Shown: piece after piece, positions 23,081-36,060 of the stretch
Numbering within the stretch: the first letter of the stretch is position 1
How the letters are laid out: each line of letters starts with the position of its first letter
Assembly: GCA_037349105.1 (NCBI GenBank)
Contig: JAYJMM010000065.1
Span: forward strand, 1-64,000
From: Limnomonas spitsbergensis
Lineage: Eukaryota; Chlorophyta; Chlorophyceae; Chlamydomonadales
Reading direction: 5' to 3'
DNA: 64,000 nt
The notes under the pieces: model-generated
Seen by the model: the letters and a program-made list of their open reading frames with translations, nothing else
What the model was told of the DNA's origin: nothing
Databases searched by the model: none
Program-made: the position numbers and the translations under genes

Positions 23081-26000
23081 CCTGTGTTTCCTGGCAGGTT
23101 CCAGGGGGCCGCTGACCTGTGTTTCCTGGCAGGTTCCAGGGGGCCGCTGACCTGTGTTTCCTGGCAGGTTCCAGGGGGCCACAGACCTGTGTTTCCTGGC
23201 AGGTTCCAGGGGGGCGCACACCTGTGTTTCCTGGCAGGTTCCAGGGGGCCACAGACCTGTGTTTCCTGGCAGGTTCCAGGGGGCCACAGACCTGTGTTTC
23301 CTGGCAGGTTCCAGGGGGCCACAGACCTGTGTTTCCTGGCAGGTTCCAAGGGGCCGCAGACCTGTGTTTCCTGGCAGGTTCTAGGGGGCCACAGACCTGT
23401 GTTTCCTGGCAGGTTCCAGGGGGCCGCAGACCTGTGTTTCCTGGCGGGTTCTAGGGGGCCGCACACCTGTGTTTCCTGGCAGGTTCCAGGGGGCCGCAGA
23501 CCTGTGTTTCCTGGCGGGTTCCAGGGGGCCACAGACCTGTGTTTCCTGGCAGGTTCCAGGGGGCCGCAGACCTGTGTTTCCTGGCGGGTTCCAGGGGGCC
23601 ACAGACCTGTGTTTCCTGGCAGGTTCCAGGGGGCCACAGACCTGTGTTTCCTGGCGGGTTCCAGGGGGCCGCAGACCTGTGTTTCCTGGCGGGTTCCAGG
23701 GGGCCGCAGACCTGTGTTTCCTGGCAGGTTCCAGGGGGACGCAGACCTGTGTTTCCTGGCGGGTTCCAGGGGGCCACAGACCTGTGTTTCCTGGCAGGTT
23801 CCAGGGGGCCGCAGACCTGTGTTTCCTGGCGGGTTCCAGGGGGCCACAGACCTGTGTTTCCTGGCAGGTTCCAGGGGGCCACAGACCTGTGTTTCCTGGC
23901 GGGTTCCAGGAGGCCGCAGACCTGTGTTTCCTGGCAGGTTCCAGGGGGCCACAGACCTGTGTTTCCTGGCGGGTTCCAGGGGGCCGCAGACCTGTGTTTC
24001 CGGGCAGGTTCCAGGGGGCCGCAGACCTGTGTTTCCTGGCGGGTTCCAGGGGGCCACAGACCTGTGTTTCCTGGCAGGTTCCAGGGGGGCGCAGACCTGT
24101 GTTTCCTGGCGGGTTCCAGGGGGCCACAGACCTGTGTTTCCTGGCAGGTTCCAGGGGGCCACAGACCTGTGTTTCCTGGCGGGTTCCAGGGGGCCGCAGA
24201 CCTGTGTTTCCTGGCAGGTTCCAGGGGGCCACAGACCTGTGTTTCCTGGCGGGTTCCAGGGGGCCGCAGACCTGTGTTTCCTGGCGGGTTCCAGGGGGCG
24301 CAGACCTGTGTTTCCTGGCAGGTTCCAGGGGGCCACAGACCTGTGTTTCCTGGCGGGTTCCAGGGGGACACAGACCTGTGTTTCCTGGCAGGTTCCAGGG
24401 GGCCACAGACCTGTGTTTCCTGGCAGGTTCCAGGGGGGCGCACACCTATGTTTCCTGGCAGGTTCCAGGGGGCCACAGACCTATGTTTCCTGGCAGGTTC
24501 CAGGGGGCCACAGACCTGTGTTTCCTGGCGGGTTCCAGGGGGCCACAGACCTGTGTTTCCTGGCAGGTTCCAGGGGGGCGCACACCTATGTTTCCTGGCG
24601 GGTTCCAGGGGGCCACAGACCTGTGTTTCCTGGCAGGTTCCAGGGGGCCACAGACCTATGTTTCCTGGCAGGTTCCAGGGGGCCACAGACCTGTGTTTCC
24701 TGGCGGGTTCCAGGGGGCCACAGACCTATGTTTCCTGGCAGGTTCCAGGGGGCCACAGACCTGTGTTTCCTGGCGGGTTCCAGGGGTCCACAGACCTGTG
24801 TTTCCTGGCGGGTTCCAGGGGGCCACAGACCTTTGTTTCCTGGCAGGTTCCAGGGGGCCACAGACCTGTGTTTCCTGGCGGGTTCCAGGGGGCCACAGAC
24901 CTGTGTTTCCTGGCGGGTTCCAGGGGGCCACAGACCTGTGTTTCCTGGCGGGTTCCAGGGGGCCACAGACCTGTGTTTCCTGGCGGGTTCCAGGGGGCCA
25001 CAGACCTGTGTTTCCTGGCGGGTTCCAGGGGGCCACAGACCTGTGTTTCCTGGCAGGTTCCAGGGGGCCACAGACCTGTGTTTCCTGGCGGGTTCCAGGG
25101 GGCCACAGACCTATGTTTCCTGGCGGGTTCCAGGGGGCCACAGACCTATGTTTCCTGGCAGGTTCCAGGGGGCCGCAGACCTGTGTTTCCTGGCAGGTTC
25201 CAGGGGGCCACAGACCTGTGTTTCCTGGCAGGTTCCAGGGGGCCACAGACCTGTGTTTCCTGGCAGGTTCCAGGGGGCCGCAGACCTGTGTTTCCTGGCA
25301 GGTTCCAGGGGGCCACAGACCTGTGTTTCCTGGCAGGTTCCAGGGGGCCACAGACCTGTGTTTCCTGGCGGGTTCCAGGGGGCCGCAGACCTGTGTTTCC
25401 TGGCAGGTTCCAGGGGGCCACAGACCTGTGTTTCCTGGCGGGTTCCAGGGGGCCACAGACCTGTGTTTCCTGGCGGGTTCCAGGGGGCCACAGACCTGTG
25501 TTTCCTGGCAGGTTCCAGGGGGCCACAGACCTGTGTTTCCTGGCAGGTTCCAGGGGGCCACAGACCTGTGTTTCCTGGCGGGTTCCAGGGGGCCACAGAC
25601 CTATGTTTCCTGGCGGGTTCCAGGGGGCCACAGACCTATGTTTCCTGGCAGGTTCCAGGGGGCCGCAGACCTGTGTTTCCTGGCAGGTTCCAGGGGGCCA
25701 CAGACCTGTGTTTCCTGGCAGGTTCCAGGGGGCCACAGACCTGTGTTTCCTGGCAGGTTCCAGGGGGCCGCAGACCTGTGTTTCCTGGCGGGTTCCAGGG
25801 GGCCACAGACCTGTGTTTCCTGGCGGGTTCCAGGGGGCGCAGACCTGTGTTTCCTGGCGGGTTCCAGGGAGCCACAGACCTGTGTTTCCTGGCAGGTTCC
25901 AGGGGGGCGCACACCTATGTTTCCTGGCGGGTTCCAGGGGGCCACAGACCTGTGTTTCCTGGCAGGTTCCAGGGGGCCGCAGACCTGTGTTTCCTGGCAG

Positions 26001-26263
26001 GTTCCAGGGGGCCGCAGACCTGTGTTTCCTGGCAGGTTCCAGGGGGCCGCAGACCTGTGTTTCCTGGCGGGTTCCAGGGGGCCACAGACCTGTGTTTCCT
26101 GGCGGGTTCCAGGGGGGCGCAGACCTGTGTTTCCTGGCAGGTTCCAGGGGGCCACAGACCTGTGTTTCCTGGCAGGTTCCAGGGGGCCACAGACCTGTGT
26201 TTCCTGGCAGGTTCCAGGGGGCCGCAGACCTGTGTTTCCTGGCAGGTTCCAGGGGGCCGCTGA
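23081..26263 (+). repeat. HOR, 3,183 bp, second half of interspersed block copy 1
   Basis: Complete alpha-beta-gamma: type B at 24291 (1,211 bp after the triplet), type A at 25830 (433 bp before the next). The same 3,183-bp length occurs at 32,878-36,060 and 52,853-56,035. Landmarks inside match at constant offsets of 9,797 and 29,772 bp. A GGGTCCAC change near 24786 is private. Confidence 0.85.
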
Positions 26264-28013
26264 CCTGTGTTTCCTGGCAGGTTCCAGGGGGCCGTTGACC
26301 TGTGTTTCCTGGCAGGTTCCAGGGGGGCGCTGACCTGTGTTTCCTGGCAGGTTCCAGGGGGCCACAGACCTGTGTTTCCTGGCAGGTTCCAGGGGGGCGC
26401 ACACCTGTGTTTCCTGGCAGGTTCCAGGGGGCCACAGACCTGTGTTTCCTGGCAGGTTCCAGGGGGCCGCAGACCTGTGTTTCCTGGCAGGTTCTAGGGG
26501 GCCACAGACCTGTGTTTCCTGGCAGGTTCCAGGGGGCCGCAGACCTGTGTTTCCTGGCGGGTTCTAGGGGGCCGCACACCTGTGTTTCCTGGCAGGTTCC
26601 AGGGGGCCGCAGACCTGTGTTTCCTGGCGGGTTCCAGGGGGCCACAGACCTGTGTTTCCTGGCAGGTTCCAGGGGGCCACAGACCTGTGTTTCCTGGCAG
26701 GTTCCAGGGGGCCGCAGACCTGTGTTTCCTGGCAGGTTCCAGGGGGCCACAGACCTGTGTTTCCTGGCGGGTTCCAGGGGGCCGCAGACCTGTGTTTCCT
26801 GGCGGGTTCCAGGGGGCCGCAGACCTGTGTTTCCTGGCAGGTTCCAGGGGGCCGCAGACCTGTGTTTCCTGGCGGGTTCCAGGGGGCCACAGACCTGTGT
26901 TTCCTGGCAGGTTCCAGGGGGCCGCAGACCTGTGTTTCCTGGCGGGTTCCAGGGGGCCACAGACCTGTGTTTCCTGGCAGGTTCCAGGGGGCCACAGACC
27001 TGTGTTTCCTGGCGGGTTCCAGGAGGCCGCAGACCTGTGTTTCCTGGCAGGTTCCAGGGGGCCACATACCTGTGTTTCCTGGCGGGTTCCAGGGGGCCGC
27101 AGACCTATGTTTCCTGGCAGGTTCCAGGGGGCCGCAGACCTGTGTTTCCTGGCGGGTTCCAGGGGGCCACAGACCTGTCTTTCCTGGCAGGTTCCAGGGG
27201 GGCGCAGACCTGTGTTTCCTGGCGGGTTCCAGGGGGCCACAGACCTGTGTTTCCTGGCAGGTTCGAGGGGGCCACAGACCTGTGTTTCCTGGCGGGTTCC
27301 AGGAGGCCGCAGACCTGTGTTTCCTGGCAGGTTCCAGGGGGCCACAGACCTGTGTTTCCTGGCGGGTTCCAGGGGGCCACAGACCTGTGTTTCCTGGCAG
27401 GTTCCAGGGGGCCGCTGACCTGTGTTTCCTGGCAGGTTCCAGGGGGCCGCAGACCTGTGTTTCCTGGCAGGTTCCAGGGGGCCGCAGACCTGTGTTTCCT
27501 GGCGGGTTCCAGGGGGCCACAGACCTGTGTTTCCTGGCAGGTTCCAGGGGGCCGCAGACCTATGTTTCCTGGCGGGTTCCAGGGGGCCACAGACCTGTGT
27601 TTCCTGGCAGGTTCCAGGGGGCCACAGACCTGTGTTTCCTGGCGGGTTCCAGGAGGCCGCAGACCTGTGTTTCCTGGCAGGTTCCAGGGGGCCACAGACC
27701 TGTGTTTCCTGGCAGGTTCCAGGGGGCCGCAGACCTGTGTTTCCTGGCGGGTTCCAGGGGGCCACAGACCTGTGTTTCCTGGCAGGTTCCAGGGGGCCGC
27801 AGACCTGTGTTTCCTGGCGGGTTCCAGGGGGCCACAGACCTGTGTTTCCTGGCGGGTTCCAGGGGGCCACAGACCTGTGTTTCCTGGCGGGTTCCAGGGG
27901 GCCACAGACCTGTGTTTCCTGGCAGGTTCCAGGGGGCCACAGACCTGTGTTTCCTGGCAGGTTCCAGGGGGCCGCAGACCTGTGTTTCCTGGCAGGTTCC
28001 AGGGGGCCGCTGA
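26264..28013 (+). repeat. Short HOR, 1,750 bp (50 units)
   Basis: No 34-bp unit and only two CTATG units. First appearance of two distal-family marks: CTGTCTTTCC near 27178 and TTCGAGG near 27264. A single TGA unit occurs at 27418. The first TTCTAGG unit lies 231 bp after the triplet instead of the usual 301, so two units are missing there. Confidence 0.8.
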
Positions 28014-30800
28014 CCTGTGTTTCCTGGCAGGTTCCAGGGGGCCGCTGACCTGTGTTTCCTGGCAGGTTCCAGGGGGCCGCTGACCTGTGTTTCCTGGCAG
28101 GTTCCAGGGGGCCACAGACCTGTGTTTCCTGGCAGGTTCCAGGGGGGCGCACACCTGTGTTTCCTGGCAGGTTCCAGGGGGCCACAGACCTGTGTTTCCT
28201 GGCAGGTTCCAGGGGGCCACAGACCTGTGTTTCCTGGCAGGTTCCAGGGGGCCACAGACCTGTGTTTCCTGGCAGGTTCCAGGGGGCCACAGACCTGTGT
28301 TTCCTGGCAGGTTCCAGGGGGCCACAGACCTGTGTTTCCTGGCAGGTTCCAGGGGGCCGCATACCTGTGTTTCCTGGCAGGTTCTAGGGGGCCACAGACC
28401 TGTGTTTCCTGGCAGGTTCCAGGGGGCCGCAGACCTGTGTTTCCTGGCGGGTTCTAGGGGGCCGCACACCTGTGTTTCCTGGCAGGTTCCAGGGGGCCGC
28501 AGACCTGTGTTTCCTGGCGGGTTCCAGGGGGCCACAGACCTGTGTTTCCTGGCAGGTTCCAGGGGGCCACAGACCTGTGTTTCCTGGCAGGTTCCAGGGG
28601 GCCGCAGACCTGTGTTTCCTGGCAGGTTCCAGGGGGCCGCAGACCTGTGTTTCCTGGCAGGTTCTAGGGGGCCACAGACCTGTGTTTCCTGGCAGGTTCC
28701 AGGGGGCCGCAGACCTGTGTTTCCTGGCGGGTTCTAGGGGGCCGCACACCTGTGTTTCCTGGCAGGTTCCAGGGGGCCGCAGACCTGTGTTTCCTGGCGG
28801 GTTCCAGGGGGCCACAGACCTGTGTTTCCTGGCAGGTTCCAGGGGGCCACAGACCTGTGTTTCCTGGCAGGTTCCAGGGGGCCGCAGACCTGTGTTTCCT
28901 GGCAGGTTCCAGGGGGCCACAGACCTGTGTTTCCTGGCGGGTTCCAGGGGGCCGCAGACCTGTGTTTCCTGGCGGGTTCCAGGGGGCCGCAGACCTGTGT
29001 TTCCTGGCAGGTTCCAGGGGGCCGCAGACCTGTGTTTCCTGGCGGGTTCCAGGGGGCCACAGACCTGTGTTTCCTGGCAGGTTCCAGGGGGCCGCAGACC
29101 TGTGTTTCCTGGCGGGTTCCAGGGGGCCACAGACCTGTGTTTCCTGGCAGGTTCCAGGGGGCCACAGACCTGTGTTTCCTGGCGGGTTCCAGGAGGCCGC
29201 AGACCTGTGTTTCCTGGCAGGTTCCAGGGGGCCACAGACCTGTGTTTCCTGGCGGGTTCCAGGGGGCCGCAGACCTATGTTTCCTGGCAGGTTCCAGGGG
29301 GCCGCAGACCTGTGTTTCCTGGCGGGTTCCAGGGGGCCACAGACCTGTCTTTCCTGGCAGGTTCCAGGGGGGCGCAGACCTGTGTTTCCTGGCGGGTTCC
29401 AGGGGGCCACAGACCTGTGTTTCCTGGCAGGTTCGAGGGGGCCACAGACCTGTGTTTCCTGGCGGGTTCCAGGAGGCCGCAGACCTGTGTTTCCTGGCAG
29501 GTTCCAGGGGGCCACAGACCTGTGTTTCCTGGCGGGTTCCAGGGGGCCACAGACCTGTGTTTCCTGGCAAGTTCCAGGGGGCCGCTGACCTGTGTTTCCT
29601 GGCAGGTTCCAGGGGGCCGCAGACCTGTGTTTCCTGGCAGGTTCCAGGGGGCCGCAGACCTGTGTTTCCTGGCGGGTTCCAGGGGGCCACAGACCTGTGT
29701 TTCCTGGCAGGTTCCAGGGGGCCGCAGACCTGTGTTTCCTGGCGGGTTCCAGGGGGCCACAGACCTGTGTTTCCTGGCAGGTTCCAGGGGGCCACAGACC
29801 TGTGTTTCCTGGCGGGTTCCAGGAGGCCGCAGACCTGTGTTTCCTGGCAGGTTCCAGGGGGCCACAGACCTGTGTTTCCTGGCAGGTTCCAGGGGGCCGC
29901 AGACCTGTGTTTCCTGGCGGGTTCCAGGGGGCCACAGACCTGTGTTTCCTGGCAGGTTCCAGGGGGCCGCAGACCTGTGTTTCCTGGCGGGTTCCAGGGG
30001 GCCACAGACCTGTGTTTCCTGGCGGGTTCCAGGGGGCCACAGACCTGTGTTTCCTGGCGGGTTCCAGGGGGCCACAGACCTGTGTTTCCTGGCAGGTTCC
30101 AGGGGGCCACAGACCTGTGTTTCCTGGCAGGTTCCAGGGGGCCGCAGACCTGTGTTTCCTGGCAGGTTCCAGGGGGCCGCTGACCTGTGTTTCCTGGCAG
30201 GTTCCAGGGGGCCGCTGACCTGTGTTTCCTGGCAGGTTCCAGGGGGCCGCTGACCTGTGTTTCCTGGCAGGTTCCAGGGGGCCACAGACCTGTGTTTCCT
30301 GGCAGGTTCCAGGGGGGCGCACACCTGTGTTTCCTGGCAGGTTCCAGGGGGCCACAGACCTGTGTTTCCTGGCAGGTTCCAGGGGGCCACAGACCTGTGT
30401 TTCCTGGCAGGTTCCAGGGGGCCACAGACCTGTGTTTCCTGGCAGGTTCCAGGGGGCCACAGACCTGTGTTTCCTGGCAGGTTCCAGGGGGCCACAGACC
30501 TGTGTTTCCTGGCAGGTTCCAGGGGGCCGCATACCTGTGTTTCCTGGCAGGTTCTAGGGGGCCACAGACCTGTGTTTCCTGGCAGGTTCCAGGGGGCCGC
30601 AGACCTGTGTTTCCTGGCGGGTTCTAGGGGGCCGCACACCTGTGTTTCCTGGCAGGTTCCAGGGGGCCGCAGACCTGTGTTTCCTGGCGGGTTCAAGGGG
30701 GCCACAGACCTGTGTTTCCTGGCAGGTTCCAGGGGGCCACAGACCTGTGTTTCCTGGCAGGTTCCAGGGGGCCGCAGACCTGTGTTTCCTGGCAGGTTCC
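26460..30800 (+). repeat. 2,170-bp tandem duplication (62 units, two copies)
   Basis: About 26,460-28,630 repeats as about 28,630-30,800. Pairs: TTCTAGG 26494/28664, CTGTCTTTCC 27178/29348, TTCGAGG 27264/29434, TGA triplet 28013/30183. No phase change inside, since 2,170 is exactly 62 x 35. Confidence 0.87.
28014..30183 (+). repeat. Short HOR, 2,170 bp (62 units)
   Basis: Begins with a 371-bp triplet-to-TTCTAGG interval (two units longer than usual). It then carries a second TTCTAGG pair at about 28664/28733, only 280 bp after the first. The rest repeats the previous HOR at an offset of 2,170 bp, including CTGTCTTTCC at 29348 and TTCGAGG at 29434. GGCAAG near 29570 is private to this copy. 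Confidence 0.8.
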
Positions 30801-32877
30801 AGGGGGCCACAGACCTGTGTTTCCTGGCGGGTTCCAGGGGGCCGCAGACCTGTGTTTCCTGGCGGGTTCCAGGGGGCCGCAGACCTGTGTTTCCTGGCAG
30901 GTTCCAGGGGGCCACAGACCTGTGTTTCCTGGCGGGTTCCAGGGGGCCACAGACCTGTGTTTCCTGGCAGGTTCCAGGGGGCCGCAGACCTGTGTTTCCT
31001 GGCGGGTTCCAGGGAGCCACAGACCTGTGTTTCCTGGCAGGTTCCAGGGGGCCACAGACCTGTGTTTCCTGGCGGGTTCCAGGGGGCCGCAGACCTGTGT
31101 TTCCTGGCAGGTTCCAGGGGGCCACAGACCTGTGTTTCCTGGCGGGTTCCAGGGGGCCGCAGACCTGTGTTTCCTGGCAGGTTCCAGGGGGCCGCAGACC
31201 TGTGTTTCCTGGCGGGTTCCAGGGGGCCACAGACCTGTGTTTCCTGGCAGGTTCCAGGGGGGCGCAGACCTGTGTTTCCTGGCGGGTTCCAGGGGGCCAC
31301 AGACCTGTGTTTCCTGGCAGGTTCCAGGGGGCCACAGACCTGTGTTTCCTGGCGGGTTCCAGGAGGCCGCAGACCTGTGTTTCCTGGCAGGTTCCAGGGG
31401 GCCACAGACTTGTGTTTCCTGGCGGGTTCCAGGGGGCCGCAGACCTGTGTTTCCTGGCGGGTTCCAGGGGGCGCAGACCTGTGTTTCCTGGCAGGTTCCA
31501 GGGGGCCACAGACCTGTGTTTCCTGGCGGGTTCCAGGGGGCCACAGACCTGTGTTTCCTGGCAGGTTCCAGGGGGCCACAGACCTGTGTTTCCTGGCAGG
31601 TTCCAGGGGGGCGCACACCTATGTTTCCTGGCAGGTTCCAGGGGGCCACAGACCTATGTTTCCTGGCAGGTTCCAGGGGGCCACAGACCTGTGTTTCCTG
31701 GCGGGTTCCAGGGGGCCACAGACCTGTGTTTCCTGGCAGGTTCCAGGGGGGCGCACACCTATGTTTCCTGGCGGGTTCCAGGGGGCCACAGACCTGTGTT
31801 TCCTGGCAGGTTCCAGGGGGCCACAGACCTATGTTTCCTGGCAGGTTCCAGGGGGCCACAGACCTGTGTTTCCTGGCGGGTTCCAGGGGGCCACAGACCT
31901 ATGTTTCCTGGCAGGTTCCAGGGGGCCACAGACCTGTGTTTCCTGGCGGGTTCCAGGGGGCCACAGACCTGTGTTTCCTGGCGGGTTCCAGGGGGCCACA
32001 GACCTTTGTTTCCTGGCAGGTTCCAGGGGGCCACAGACCTGTGTTTCCTGGCGGGTTCCAGGGGGCCACAGACCTGTGTTTCCTGGCGGGTTCCAGGGGG
32101 CCACAGACCTATGTTTCCTGGCGGGTTCCAGGGGGCCACAGACCTATGTTTCCTGGCAGGTTCCAGGGGGCCACAGACCTATGTTTCCTGGCGGGTTCCA
32201 GGGGGCCACAGACCTATGTTTCCTGGCAGGTTCCAGGGGGCCACAGACCTGTGTTTCCTGGCGGGTTCCAGGGGGCCACAGACCTGTGTTTCCTGGCGGG
32301 TTCCAGGGGGCCACAGACCTGTGTTTCCTGGCGGGTTCCAGGGGGCCACAGACCTATGTTTCCTGGCGGGTTCCAGGGGGCCACAGACCTATGTTTCCTG
32401 GCAGGTTCCAGGGGGCCGCAGACCTGTGTTTCCTGGCAGGTTCCAGGGGGCCACAGACCTGTGTTTCCTGGCAGGTTCCAGGGGGCCACAGACCTGTGTT
32501 TCCTGGCAGGTTCCAGGGGGCCGCAGACCTGTGTTTCCTGGCAGGTTCCAGGGGGCCACAGACCTGTGTTTCCTGGCAGGTTCCAGGGGGCCACAGACCT
32601 GTGTTTCCTGGCGGGTTCCAGGGGGCCGCAGACCTGTGTTTCCTGGCAGGTTCCAGGGGGCCACAGACCTGTGTTTCCTGGCGGGTTCCAGGGGGCCACA
32701 GACCTGTGTTTCCTGGCGGGTTCCAGGGGGCCACAGACCTGTGTTTCCTGGCAGGTTCCAGGGGGCCACAGACCTGTGTTTCCTGGCAGGTTCCAGGGGG
32801 CCACAGACCTGTGTTTCCTGGCAGGTTTCAGGGGGCCGCAGACCTGTGTTTCCTGGCAGGTTCCAGGGGGCCGCTGA
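30184..32877 (+). repeat. HOR, 2,694 bp, first half of interspersed block copy 2
   Basis: Type B at 31464 (1,281 bp after the triplet, two units more than usual), CAGACTTG at 31410, CTTTG at about 32005, no type A. It aligns with 20.8-23.1 kb at an offset of 9,762 and later 9,797 bp, so one unit was gained between the two stretches. Confidence 0.82.
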
Positions 32878-35800
32878 CCTGTGTTTCCTGGCAGGTTCCA
32901 GGGGGCCGCTGACCTGTGTTTCCTGGCAGGTTCCAGGGGGCCGCTGACCTGTGTTTCCTGGCAGGTTCCAGGGGGCCACAGACCTGTGTTTCCTGGCGGG
33001 TTCCAGGGTGGCGCACACCTGTGTTTCCTGGCAGGTTCCAGGGGGCCACAGACCTGTGTTTCCTGGCAGGTTCCAGGGGGCCACAGACCTGTGTTTCCTG
33101 GCAGGTTCCAGGGGGCCACAGACCTGTGTTTCCTGGCAGGTTCCAGGGGGCCGCAGACCTGTGTTTCCTGGCAGGTTCTAGGGGGCCACAGACCTGTGTT
33201 TCCTGGCAGGTTCCAGGGGGCCGCAGACCTGTGTTTCCTGGCGGGTTCTAGGGGGCCGCACACCTGTGTTTCCTGGCAGGTTCCAGGGGGCCGCAGACCT
33301 GTGTTTCCTGGCGGGTTCCAGGGGGCCACAGACCTGTGTTTCCTGGCGGGTTCCAGGGAGCCACAGACCTGTGTTTCCTGGCGGGTTCCAGGGGGCCGCA
33401 GACCTGTGTTTCCTGGCGGGTTCCAGGGGGCCGCAGACCTGTGTTTCCTGGCAGGTTCCAGGGGGCCACAGACCTGTGTTTCCTGGCGGGTTCCAGGGGG
33501 CCGCAGACCTGTGTTTCCTGGCGGGTTCCAGGGGGCCGCAGACCTGTGTTTCCTGGCAGGTTCCAGGGGGACGCAGACCTGTGTTTCCTGGCGGGTTCCA
33601 GGGGGCCACAGACCTGTGTTTCCTGGCAGGTTCCAGGGGGCCGCAGACCTGTGTTTCCTGGCGGGTTCCAGGGGGCCACAGACCTGTGTTTCCTGGCAGG
33701 TTCCAGGGGGCCACAGACCTGTGTTTCCTGGCGGGTTCCAGGAGGCCGCAGACCTGTGTTTCCTGGCAGGTTCCAGGGGGCCACAGACCTGTGTTTCCTG
33801 GCGGGTTCCAGGGGGCCGCAGACCTGTGTTTCCTGGCAGGTTCCAGGGGGCCGCAGACCTGTGTTTCCTGGCGGGTTCCAGGGGGCCACAGACCTGTGTT
33901 TCCTGGCAGGTTCCAGGGGGGCGCAGACCTGTGTTTCCTGGCGGGTTCCAGGGGGCCACAGACCTGTGTTTCCTGGCAGGTTCCAGGGGGCCACAGACCT
34001 GTGTTTCCTGGCGGGTTCCAGGAGGCCGCAGACCTGTGTTTCCTGGCAGGTTCCAGGGGGCCACAGACTTGTGTTTCCTGGCGGGTTCCAGGGGGCCGCA
34101 GACCTGTGTTTCCTGGCGGGTTCCAGGGGGCGCAGACCTGTGTTTCCTGGCAGGTTCCAGGGGGCCACAGACCTGTGTTTCCTGGCGGGTTCCAGGGGGC
34201 CACAGACCTGTGTTTCCTGGCAGGTTCCAGGGGGCCACAGACCTGTGTTTCCTGGCAGGTTCCAGGGGGGCGCACACCTATGTTTCCTGGCAGGTTCCAG
34301 GGGGCCACAGACCTATGTTTCCTGGCAGGTTCCAGGGGGCCACAGACCTGTGTTTCCTGGCGGGTTCCAGGGGGCCACAGACCTGTGTTTCCTGGCAGGT
34401 TCCAGGGGGGCGCACACCTATGTTTCCTGGCGGGTTCCAGGGGGCCACAGACCTGTGTTTCCTGGCAGGTTCCAGGGGGCCACAGACCTATTTTTCCTGG
34501 CAGGTTCCAGGGGGCCACAGACCTGTGTTTCCTGGCGGGTTCCAGGGGGCCACAGACCTATGTTTCCTGGCAGGTTCCAGGGGGCCACAGACCTGTGTTT
34601 CCTGGCGGGTTCCAGGGGGCCACAGACCTGTGTTTCCTGGCGGGTTCCAGGGGGCCACAGACCTTTGTTTCCTGGCAGGTTCCAGGGGGCCACAGACCTG
34701 TGTTTCCTGGCGGGTTCCAGGGGGCCACAGACCTGTGTTTCCTGGCGGGTTCCAGGGGGCCACAGACCTGTGTTTCCTGGCGGGTTCCAGGGGGCCACAG
34801 ACCTGTGTTTCCTGGCGGGTTCCAGGGGGCCACAGACCTGTGTTTCCTGGCGGGTTCCAGGGGGCCACAGACCTGTGTTTCCTGGCAGGTTCCAGGGGGC
34901 CACAGACCTGTGTTTCCTGGCGGGTTCCAGGGGGCCACAGACCTATGTTTCCTGGCGGGTTCCAGGGGGCCACAGACCTATGTTTCCTGGCAGGTTCCAG
35001 GGGGCCGCAGACCTGTGTTTCCTGGCAGGTTCCAGGGGGCCACAGACCTGTGTTTCCTGGCAGGTTCCAGGGGGCCACAGACCTGTGTTTCCTGGCAGGT
35101 TCCAGGGGGCCGCAGACCTGTGTTTCCTGGCAGGTTCCAGGGGGCCACAGACCTGTGTTTCCTGGCGGGTTCCAGGGGGCCGCAGACCTGTGTTTCCTGG
35201 CAGGTTCCAGGGGGCCACAGACCTGTGTTTCCTGGCGGGTTCCAGGGGGCCACAGACCTGTGTTTCCTGGCGGGTTCCAGGGGGCCACAGACCTGTGTTT
35301 CCTGGCAGGTTCCAGGGGGCCACAGACCTGTGTTTCCTGGCAGGTTCCAGGGGGCCACAGACCTGTGTTTCCTGGCGGGTTCCAGGGGGCCACAGACCTA
35401 TGTTTCCTGGCGGGTTCCAGGGGGCCACAGACCTATGTTTCCTGGCAGGTTCCAGGGGGCCGCAGACCTGTGTTTCCTGGCAGGTTCCAGGGGGCCACAG
35501 ACCTGTGTTTCCTGGCAGGTTCCAGGGGGCCACAGACCTGTGTTTCCTGGCAGGTTCCAGGGGGCCGCAGACCTGTGTTTCCTGGCGGGTTCCAGGGGGC
35601 CACAGACCTGTGTTTCCTGGCGGGTTCCAGGGGGCGCAGACCTGTGTTTCCTGGCGGGTTCCAGGGAGCCACAGACCTGTGTTTCCTGGCAGGTTCCAGG
35701 GGGGCGCACACCTATGTTTCCTGGCGGGTTCCAGGGGGCCACAGACCTGTGTTTCCTGGCAGGTTCCAGGGGGCCGCAGACCTGTGTTTCCTGGCAGGTT

Positions 35801-36060
35801 CCAGGGGGCCGCAGACCTGTGTTTCCTGGCAGGTTCCAGGGGGCCGCAGACCTGTGTTTCCTGGCGGGTTCCAGGGGGCCACAGACCTGTGTTTCCTGGC
35901 GGGTTCCAGGGGGGCGCAGACCTGTGTTTCCTGGCAGGTTCCAGGGGGCCACAGACCTGTGTTTCCTGGCAGGTTCCAGGGGGCCACAGACCTGTGTTTC
36001 CTGGCAGGTTCCAGGGGGCCGCAGACCTGTGTTTCCTGGCAGGTTCCAGGGGGCCGCTGA
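32878..36060 (+). repeat. HOR, 3,183 bp, second half of interspersed block copy 2
   Basis: Type B at 34123 (1,246 bp after the triplet), type A at 35627 and a normal 433-bp gamma. Total length equals its sister copies because beta is one unit shorter where alpha is one unit longer. A GGGTGG unit near 33008 and CTATTTTTCC at 34490 are private changes. Confidence 0.85.

Larger units (their letters stand above)
19862..26263 (+). repeat. Interspersed two-HOR block, copy 1 (6.4 kb)
   Basis: Two HORs in fixed order: one closing without gamma 1,378 bp after type B, then one of 3,183 bp with gamma. Copies 2 and 3 have the same order. It is longer than they are because of the 630-bp duplication. Confidence 0.85.
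30184..36060 (+). repeat. Interspersed two-HOR block, copy 2 (5.9 kb)
   Basis: Offset 9,797 bp from copy 1 over the second HOR. The type B to triplet distance is 1,413 bp, one unit more than in the sister copies. Confidence 0.85.
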
